From: Pavlovales sp. CCMP2436
Taxonomy: Eukaryota > Haptophyta > Pavlovophyceae > Pavlovales
Direction of reading: 5' to 3'
Assembly: GCA_026770615.1 (NCBI GenBank)
Contig: MU631584.1
Span: 20,054-30,440, forward strand
DNA length: 10,387 nucleotides
A model generated the notes under the pieces. The model searched no databases and was not told the DNA's origin. It saw nothing but the letters and a program-made list of their open reading frames with translations. Of this stretch, positions 6,701 through 10,387 are shown one piece after another (within the stretch, counting starts at the first letter, position 1; every line of letters begins with the position of its first letter). Position numbers and translations under genes: made by a program.

Positions 6701-6729
6701 ATGCGGACGGGTCTTGCGGCCATGCTCGC

Positions 6730-7224
6730 TCAGGGGACGGCGAAGGAGCGGCGTCCGTCGTCGGTGGGGTTTGGCTCATGCAGCGCGACCTCGCCGGCGA
6801 GCACGAGGCGGTGCGTCATGTCGCCCGCGAAGTCGCCGTCGGCCGGGGGGCGCGCGTGCCAGCCGCTGGTCTCCGAGGGCACGACGCGCTTGACCCGGAC
6901 GACGGCGTCGCGGGCGCAGAGGCGCTTGAGCTCGCGCGCGAGGAGCGGCTTGGCCACGTCGGCGGGCGCCTTGGGGTTGAAGTTGTTGAGTTCGAGGAGG
7001 ATGTCGAAGACGACGGTGCCCGCGTGCCGGCCTTCCTGCGCGGGCTCGTAGATCGAGTCCACCTCGATGCCGGCGACGCGGTTGTAGATCTTGGAGGTCT
7101 GGTCGAGGAGGAGCTTGTTCAGCTCGGGCCAGCAGCGCGCGATCTCCGCGTTGTACTCGTCCTCGCCGGCGCAGGGCGTGCCGAGCGCGAGGCGGAGGAA
7201 GATCTCGCGCGTCGTGGTGGCCAT
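6730..7224 (-). CDS. unknown protein, 164 residues
   Basis: ATG 7222-7224 to TGA 6730-6732, intact, with strong third-position G/C bias. The N-terminal half is helical (MATTTREIFLRLALG, then CWPELNKLLLDQTSKIYNRV), with a central hydrophobic strand-like stretch (TVVFDILLELNNFNP) and a mixed C-terminal half ending DDGRRSFAVP. No membrane helix or known motif is seen. The promoter box TTAAAAAAA lies 37 nt upstream. It is downstream of, and on the same strand as, the ssDNA-binding-like gene, separated by a 140-bp AT-rich gap, so it is probably transcribed separately. The family is unknown. Confidence 0.7.
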   Translation of the reverse strand: MATTTREIFLRLALGTPCAGEDEYNAEIARCWPELNKLLLDQTSKIYNRVAGIEVDSIYEPAQEGRHAGTVVFDILLELNNFNPKAPADVAKPLLARELKRLCARDAVVRVKRVVPSETSGWHARPPADGDFAGDMTHRLVLAGEVALHEPNPTDDGRRSFAVP

Positions 7225-7260
7225 CTCGGCTGCTTGCTGCCCGTTGGACGCGTCCGAAAC

Positions 7261-7269
7261 TTTTTTTAA
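7261..7269 (-). promoter_or_regulatory. TTAAAAAAA box
   Basis: CTTAAAAAAAG on the minus strand, 37 nt upstream of ATG 7224. The wider gap 7225-7364 also holds TTTTAAAAC and a run of GCTTGGCT repeats (about 7322-7347), probably the 3' end of the upstream transcript. Confidence 0.5.
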
Positions 7270-7364
7270 GATCTAGACTTTTAAAACTAAATTTTTACGC
7301 GCCCGACTCGGCTTTTTAATTTGCTTGGCTGCTTGGCTGCTTGGCTGGAGCGGCGCTCGCTGGC

Positions 7365-8171
7365 TTAGTTGAAGCCGCTGCCCTCGAAGTGGTGCCGGCC
7401 GTCGACGTGCATGCCCGCGTACGCGTTCGAGCCGGGCAGGGGGGGGGCGGGGGGCGGGTCGGCGGTGGCCCACTGGGGCACGCCCACGTTGGCCCAGATG
7501 TCGGCGGGCGTGGGGGGGGCTTGGTCGGCGCGGCGCCGGAGGAGCATGAGCTGCACGGGCGCCCACTTGACGCCGAAGACGCTGCTCATCGAGTAGAACA
7601 TGTCGAGCTGGATGGCGGCCATGAGCACGTCCTCGTGCTTGATCTCGTGCCCCTCGGCGAGCGGCTGGCAGTTGCAGTCGAGCTGCGGGAGGGCGCGGCG
7701 GTTGCCGTTGTAGTCGAGGCAGCGGACCAAGACGTTCACGCGCTTGTAGAGCGGCGTGTCGCCGTCGTAGCGCTGCTTGACGGCCGCGCTCATCTTGCTG
7801 CGCACGGCCTCGGGCGAGAGGTCGCGGGTCCCAAGCACGTCTTTCTGGTGCGCGTACACAAAGTCGGAGACGCGCTCGTCGATGAGGTTGAGGATCTTGA
7901 AGAGGTGCGCGACGCGGTCCTGGTCGACGCCCTCGAGCACGCGGTCGGCGAGGCCGACCCTGTAGACCGACTTGTCGGGCGCGTCGGAGCCGAACTTGGA
8001 GCCCATGTTCCCGTCGGGGCCGAGCATGGGCCAGTCGACGGCCATGGGCGGCGTGATGAGCGCGTGCGAGCGCTTGGTGGGGCCGTAGGTCACGCGGAAA
8101 AAACCATGGGGTGACACGTCACCGTCTCGCTCAGAGCTCGGGATGCGCACCGATCTGAGAAGCAGCTGCAT
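7365..8171 (-). CDS. gp2.5-like ssDNA-binding protein of large DNA viruses (main part; 5' end displaced by an insert)
   Basis: Open from ATG 8169-8171 to TAA 7365-7367. Only the part from about 8098 downward has the G/C-third-position bias of the neighbours. The first 24 or so codons belong to the insert. Layout: strand YGPTKRSHALITPPM; strand VYRVGLADR; helix around RVAHLFKILNLIDERVSDFV; strand VNVLVRCLDYNG; and a C-terminal strand-rich part with SSVFGVKWAPVQLMLL. This order of a YG...L.TP motif, a helix, a V..L.R strand and a closing FG..W...Q strand matches my knowledge of the gp2.5-like ssDNA-binding (DUF5871-type) proteins of phycodna- and mimivirus relatives. The Pro-rich tail is extra. 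The true start is probably ATG 9183, giving 278 residues if the insert is removed. The role would be coating ssDNA in replication or repair. The family call is by eye. Confidence 0.5.
   Translation of the reverse strand: MQLLLRSVRIPSSERDGDVSPHGFFRVTYGPTKRSHALITPPMAVDWPMLGPDGNMGSKFGSDAPDKSVYRVGLADRVLEGVDQDRVAHLFKILNLIDERVSDFVYAHQKDVLGTRDLSPEAVRSKMSAAVKQRYDGDTPLYKRVNVLVRCLDYNGNRRALPQLDCNCQPLAEGHEIKHEDVLMAAIQLDMFYSMSSVFGVKWAPVQLMLLRRRADQAPPTPADIWANVGVPQWATADPPPAPPLPGSNAYAGMHVDGRHHFEGSGFN
8110..8123. repeat. short inverted repeat near insert end
   Basis: GGTGAC-AC-GTCACC forms a 6-bp stem with a 2-nt centre, 12 bp inside the left end of the insert. It may be part of the element's terminal structure. 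Confidence 0.4.
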
Positions 8172-8192
8172 TACACCTGATCGCCCATAGCG

Positions 8193-8811
8193 ATGCACCA
8201 GGCGATGAAGCAGACGAAGACGATCCTTGCGCACTTCAGCGGCACCACGCGCGCGACCTGCCTGGACCTCGATGGCACCATGAGCGGCGGATCACGTTCT
8301 AGCCACGCGAAGTCGAGGCGGGCTCGCGCTCGCAGCCGCTGCCGCAGCCTTTTTTGCGGAACAGCGAGATCGGGGCGGAGGACATCACCTCCAACCCGCG
8401 TTGACGGTCCGATCCGCCGTCAACAGATCCCACGCTGACCGATCTGGTGCTGCACCGCCGGCGCTCGCGCCCGCACAGCAGCACCTCTCGCACGCGCAGC
8501 AGACGAGGCCGCACGTGCTTTCGGCAAGACGACGCAGCCGAGGACCACGGCACCCGGCAAGGCCCCCGCGGCGAGCGCATCTATGCCGTCGCAGCGGCTG
8601 AGGTCGGCCGCCCTGGATCCCGGATCGAGCTTGGTTGACAACTGACACCACTCGATTCGACGACCTCCCTCTACAACATGACCCCGCTAATCCCGGCACC
8701 ACGAAGCCGAGGACCACCTCGCTTGACAGCTCTCGACCCACGACCTCATCGCTACCCATCTCGCAACTGGCATCTACGGGAGATGCTTCGGCACCGCAAA
8801 CGTCCCAATGA
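8193..8811 (+). pseudogene. broken ORFs inside the insert (Thr/Ser/Pro-rich)
   Basis: ATG 8193 opens a frame (MHQAMKQTKTILAHFSGTTR) that loses coding character near 8300. A different frame then gives a natural-looking end, NSEIGAEDITSNPR, at TGA 8402-8404. Further on, Thr/Ser/Pro-rich segments appear in two phases: TTQPRTTAPGKAPAASAS (ending at TGA 8643-8645) and TTKPRTTSLDSSRPTTSS (ending at TGA 8809-8811). Both carry the near-repeat ACSACGMAGCCGAGGACCAC, at about 8529-8548 and 8698-8717. The pattern suggests a low-complexity coding region that has taken frameshifts. Whether it is one gene or several, or coding at all, is uncertain. Confidence 0.25.
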
Positions 8812-8938
8812 CTTTCACTGGCATGCGGCGCACTGAGGGCTGCGTCGCTGCACGTGGCTACGCGTCGAGCCACCACAGTGGAACCCATCTTCAACCAAAC
8901 TCGAACGAAATCGGCTGCTCAGAGCTCTGCCGGCGCAC

Positions 8939-8962
8939 CAGTATCACCGCATGGTGATACTG
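8939..8962. repeat. perfect hairpin, 10-bp stem, 4-nt loop
   Basis: CAGTATCACC-GCAT-GGTGATACTG is a perfect inverted repeat near the 3' end of the insert. Retroposons often carry a 3' stem-loop that their reverse transcriptase recognises. A terminator or transposon-end structure is also possible. Confidence 0.7.
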
Positions 8963-9048
8963 AGGCTAGAAACAGAGTGACGATCAGACGCTGACAACCG
9001 AGGCCTCCTGGACGCAGAGACTGCGCACCCGGCGGTAGAAGGGGCATC

Positions 9049-9068
9049 ATAACATAACATAACATAAC
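9049..9068 (+). repeat. (ATAAC)4 microsatellite tail
   Basis: Four perfect ATAAC units lie directly before the second flanking repeat. In the minus-strand gene this is where the G/C-rich coding sequence gives way to TGTTATG repeats. Confidence 0.85.
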
Positions 9069-9069
9069 A

Positions 9070-9183
9070 GGTTACGCGGACCGTCGTCTTGGGCTTGAGG
9101 CTGTCGCCGACCGGCTTCACGTAGTGCAGCTCGACGACGAGCAGTTTCTGGTCGAAGTCCGCGGGGTCCATGAAGAGGGCCAT
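9070..9183 (-). pseudogene. 5' part of the ssDNA-binding-like gene, cut off by the insert
   Basis: ATG 9181-9183 begins 38 codons with third-position G/C at almost every codon (MALFMDPADFDQKLLVVELH, then a V-K-P-V motif and K-T-T-V-R-V). Coding character stops exactly at the flanking repeat. In gp2.5-like ssDNA-binding proteins the N-terminus is a strand, a PV turn and a second strand leading into the YG motif. This fragment supplies that order, and the main ORF at 8087 begins with T-Y-G in the matching codon phase. A TTTTAAAAA box is 39 nt upstream, whereas the 8171 ATG has none. I read it as the genuine 5' end of the 7365-8171 gene, now separated from it. Splicing cannot be excluded, but I see no canonical acceptor at the junction. 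Confidence 0.6.
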
Positions 9184-9221
9184 GTCGGCGCACGGCAACG
9201 GCCTGTTCGCTGGGTGCGCCC

Positions 9222-9230
9222 TTTTTAAAA
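9222..9230 (-). promoter_or_regulatory. TTTTAAAAA box
   Basis: TTTCTTTTAAAAAGGG on the minus strand, 39 nt before ATG 9183. It is almost the same as the box at 5514 and supports 9183 as the original start of the ssDNA-binding-like gene. Confidence 0.55.
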
Positions 9231-9262
9231 GAAACTCCGAAACTCCGTAACACTTTTTGTTT

Positions 9263-9276
9263 GCGGAGGCCTCCGC
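9263..9276. repeat. 14-bp perfect palindrome
   Basis: GCGGAGGCCTCCGC is flanked by T-rich runs on both sides, upstream of the box at 9222. It could be a regulatory site or the hairpin end of a transcript coming from the right. The role is unknown. Confidence 0.5.
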
Positions 9277-9300
9277 CCTTTTTTTCAGATTGTGTTTTCT

Positions 9301-9543
9301 CTATAGAGCGTCAGCCAATATTCAACTTTCCGTTACTTTTTCAATTATTGCTTTTGTGTTAGTTATTGCTTTTTTGTTAGTTATTGTATTTGTGTTACTT
9401 ATTGTTTGTAATTAGTTATTATTTTTAATAATTTATCGTTTTTAGTTAGTTATTCTAACATTTAAATATGTATTATTAATAATGTTGATACGACAGTTAA
9501 AAACAGAGTAACGGAAAGTTAGTTATTGACTGACGATATATAT
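9301..9543. mobile_element. 243-bp AT-rich element with imperfect terminal inverted repeats (MITE-like)
   Basis: The left end 9301-9337 and right end 9507-9543 are reverse complements at 30 of 37 positions, including a perfect 14-bp core (AACTTTCCGTTACT at 9324-9337; AGTAACGGAAAGTT at 9507-9520). The interior is very AT-rich and repetitive, with no ORF. Size and structure fit a MITE or a foldback element. Ends near TATA runs blur any target-site duplication, so the exact borders are uncertain. Confidence 0.5.
9341..9457 (+). repeat. degenerate tandem repeat, ~18-bp unit (TAGTTATTGYTTTTGTGT)
   Basis: About six to seven decaying copies of a TAGTTATTG-T-rich unit run through the inside of the inverted-repeat element. 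A related AGTTATTG recurs in its right arm at about 9521-9528. Confidence 0.6.
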
Positions 9544-9586
9544 ACATATATATATATATTTGTCGGTGGCTCATGTCGGTGGCTCG
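9536..9586 (+). repeat. TA microsatellite and 13-bp tandem duplication
   Basis: A (TA)n run at 9536-9559 is followed by TGTCGGTGGCTCA at 9561-9573 and its copy TGTCGGTGGCTCG at 9574-9586. Confidence 0.75.
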
Positions 9587-10159
9587 TTTAGAGCGCGCGA
9601 TTAGTTTTGCTCCGACCCATATAGCGGGAAGTAACAGTAATTCAGTGAGCTGCTGGGCTGAGCAGTTGCCGGCGGTTGGTAAATGGGAGTGCGAGGACGG
9701 TATCCGGTGTGCTCGGAAAGTTCCCCGAATCCGAGTGTTTTTCAACGCTCGGGTTCGGGTTTCAGAACCATTCGGGGGCGGACGTATAACTAAAAATTTA
9801 CACACAGACCCTTGCCTATCTTCCTGTATATCGCCGGCGAGAGAGGATGTGGTAGAGTACCCCGAAGGCCGCCATCGTAGGGTCGGTGTACCGCAGAATA
9901 GTAAGAAGTTCCTGGCCACTGAGACTTAGTGCAGATCCAAGATCAAGTTGTAGTGTTGATACCGTGTACTACATTGGTAGTTGATTAAATTAAATAAGTC
10001 AATGATTGAAGGGTCTGTGGTTTGTCTACTTTTTTTTTATTTTACTTGAATATTTGTTCAAGAACTAATATAGTTATGATAGGGATTCAAGCTGGCGTCT
10101 GACTGTTCTGAATGTTGTGCTGGTCTGAGCGCTGCGTCGCCCATTGCCTGCTGCGTGCC
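9587..10159. other. intergenic stretch without a supported gene
   Basis: Base composition is mixed to AT-rich, unlike the coding block. Open frames of about 118-140 codons exist on both strands (9573-9929 and 9497-9919) but lack codon bias or domain-like sequence. The stretch contains the hairpin at 9724-9759 and a poly-T/AT-rich zone at 9950-10080. Confidence 0.4.
9724..9759 (+). repeat. 16-bp stem hairpin with two U.G pairs
   Basis: 9724-9739 (CCCGAATCCGAGTGTT) pairs with 9744-9759 over 16 positions around a 4-nt loop. The only two non-Watson-Crick pairs (9736/9747 and 9730/9753) are U.G if transcribed from the plus strand, but would be A-C mismatches from the minus strand. This suggests a plus-strand structured RNA or a foldback remnant. 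Confidence 0.45.
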
Positions 10160-10387
10160 TTAGTCGGCTGCGCTGGCTTGGGCGCCACCGCGCGTGCTGA
10201 TGGATTTCCGGTAGTGTGCCCGGGCAATGGCGTTTAGGGAGATGATCTGCTGGTTGCTGTTTGTCGTGTTCCCCCGCTGGGCAGCGATCGGGGCCAGCGC
10301 GCTCAAGCGCGCGAGCAGCAGCTGCGCATGGCCGCGTGCCGCGATCGTACCGATCGTGTCGATGAGCTGCTTCTTGATGCGCGCCGC
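10160..10387 (-). CDS. unknown protein, C-terminal 75 residues (partial)
   Basis: Open from the right edge to TAA 10160-10162, with strong third-position G/C bias like the genes to the left. The visible part begins AARIKKQLIDTIGTIAARGH, continues as Ala/Leu-rich helix (LLLARLSALAPIAAQ), has a polar turn with N-T-T-N-S-N-Q-Q, and ends with a basic R-A-H-Y-R-K segment and a short polar tail. It looks like a helical basic protein. Too little is visible to name a family, and the start lies outside the window. Confidence 0.6.
   Translation of the reverse strand, partial: AARIKKQLIDTIGTIAARGHAQLLLARLSALAPIAAQRGNTTNSNQQIISLNAIARAHYRKSISTRGGAQASAAD

Larger units (their letters stand above)
8099..9069 (+). 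mobile_element. ~971-bp insert, probable retroposed element with (ATAAC)n tail
   Basis: The insert is bounded by the 12-bp direct repeat. In plus orientation it starts with AAAAAACCATGG and ends with a four-copy ATAAC tail directly before the second repeat, as many LINE/SINE-type elements end in a short tandem tail. A 10-bp-stem hairpin lies about 90 bp before the tail. The interior lacks the strong third-position G/C bias of the flanking genes. It holds only broken ORFs and has no terminal inverted repeat that I can find. Removing the insert with one repeat copy (982 nt, not a multiple of three) restores the reading frame of the gene on both sides. No reverse transcriptase motif is visible, so it is non-autonomous or 5'-truncated. 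A DNA transposon with a 9-12-bp duplication (Mutator-like) is the alternative. Confidence 0.55.
8087..9080. repeat. direct repeat flanking an insert (target-site-duplication-like)
   Basis: AGGTCACGCGGA at 8087-8098 and AGGTTACGCGGA at 9069-9080 form a 12-bp direct repeat with one mismatch, at a synonymous Val codon position. They flank the 971-bp insert exactly where the ssDNA-binding-like gene breaks. The codon phase is the same in both copies. Confidence 0.7.

Noticed and set aside
614..7367. Genome-wide reassignment of UAA and UAG to an amino acid with UGA as the only stop
   Set aside because: If TAA 1070, TAG 5953 or TAA 7365 were always sense, the frames would run on through AT-rich spacers and antisense across neighbouring genes with no nearby TGA. 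These must end translation, so only context-dependent readthrough or mutation fits.
7341..8114. 257-codon plus-strand ORF
   Set aside because: It is antisense to the ssDNA-binding-like gene, with a Val/Gly/His-rich mirrored composition and no start context.
8088..9080. Canonical GT-AG intron explaining the split ssDNA-binding-like gene
   Set aside because: A GTAAC donor-like sequence exists at the upstream break, but the downstream break (TTTTTTCCGC before GTGACC) has no AG at the position needed to restore the frame. A non-canonical intron remains possible.
9497..9929. Genes on either strand in 9497-9929
   Set aside because: Both frames lack the codon bias of neighbouring genes, cross microsatellites and the hairpin, and show no domain-like sequence.
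1..10387. tRNA, rRNA or CRISPR array
   Set aside because: No cloverleaf-like T-loop/acceptor combination, no conserved rRNA stretch and no regularly spaced identical repeats with unique spacers were seen by eye. The repeats present are too degenerate and irregular.

Overview
The window looks like a stretch of a GC-rich, intron-poor, densely packed large-DNA-virus-like genome, or an endogenous copy of one lying in a microalgal/protist chromosome. Nearly every coding stretch uses G or C at the third codon position. The gaps between genes are short and AT-rich, genes sit on both strands, and several share a TTTTAAAAA-type box about 37-44 nt upstream of their ATG. Most proteins match nothing I can name. 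The clearest family resemblance is one protein whose layout fits the gp2.5-like ssDNA-binding proteins of nucleocytoplasmic large DNA viruses. The left edge carries a frameshifted ARM/HEAT-like repeat fragment of a kind common in GC-rich microalgae, and the right part carries AT-rich repeat-laden DNA. That favours viral DNA embedded in, or joined to, eukaryotic sequence, but a free virus genome is not excluded.

Layout. 1-146: frameshifted ARM-like fragment. 147-604: no gene, several short direct repeats and palindromes. 614-1072 (+): small membrane protein with an in-frame TAG. 4432-1121 (-): three ORFs in one reading frame separated only by TAA codons, possibly one very long gene. 4473-5206: small membrane proteins, two of them overlapping antisense. 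5210-5488 (-) and 5568-5912 (+): two small divergent genes around a shared TTTTTAAAAAA box, each interrupted by one TAG. 5953-6654, 6730-7224 and 7365-9183 (all -): two unknown proteins and the ssDNA-binding-like gene. 9184-10159: palindrome, a 243-bp AT-rich inverted-repeat element, microsatellites and a strong hairpin. 10160-10387 (-): the 3' part of another gene.

Two things stand out. First, five otherwise well-kept reading frames are broken only by UAG or UAA, never by UGA or a frameshift, at points where GC-rich coding character continues without a break. This could be context-dependent stop readthrough or recoding, or early decay of an endogenous virus. Second, the ssDNA-binding-like gene is split by a 971-bp insert that has an 11-12-bp direct repeat at each side and an (ATAAC)4 tail. 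Removing the insert with one repeat copy rejoins the two halves in frame, and the true promoter and start codon lie about 1 kb upstream of the ORF that remains open.

Apart from the ssDNA-binding-like gene (DNA replication or repair) and the predicted membrane proteins, I cannot assign functions, so how these genes work together is not known.
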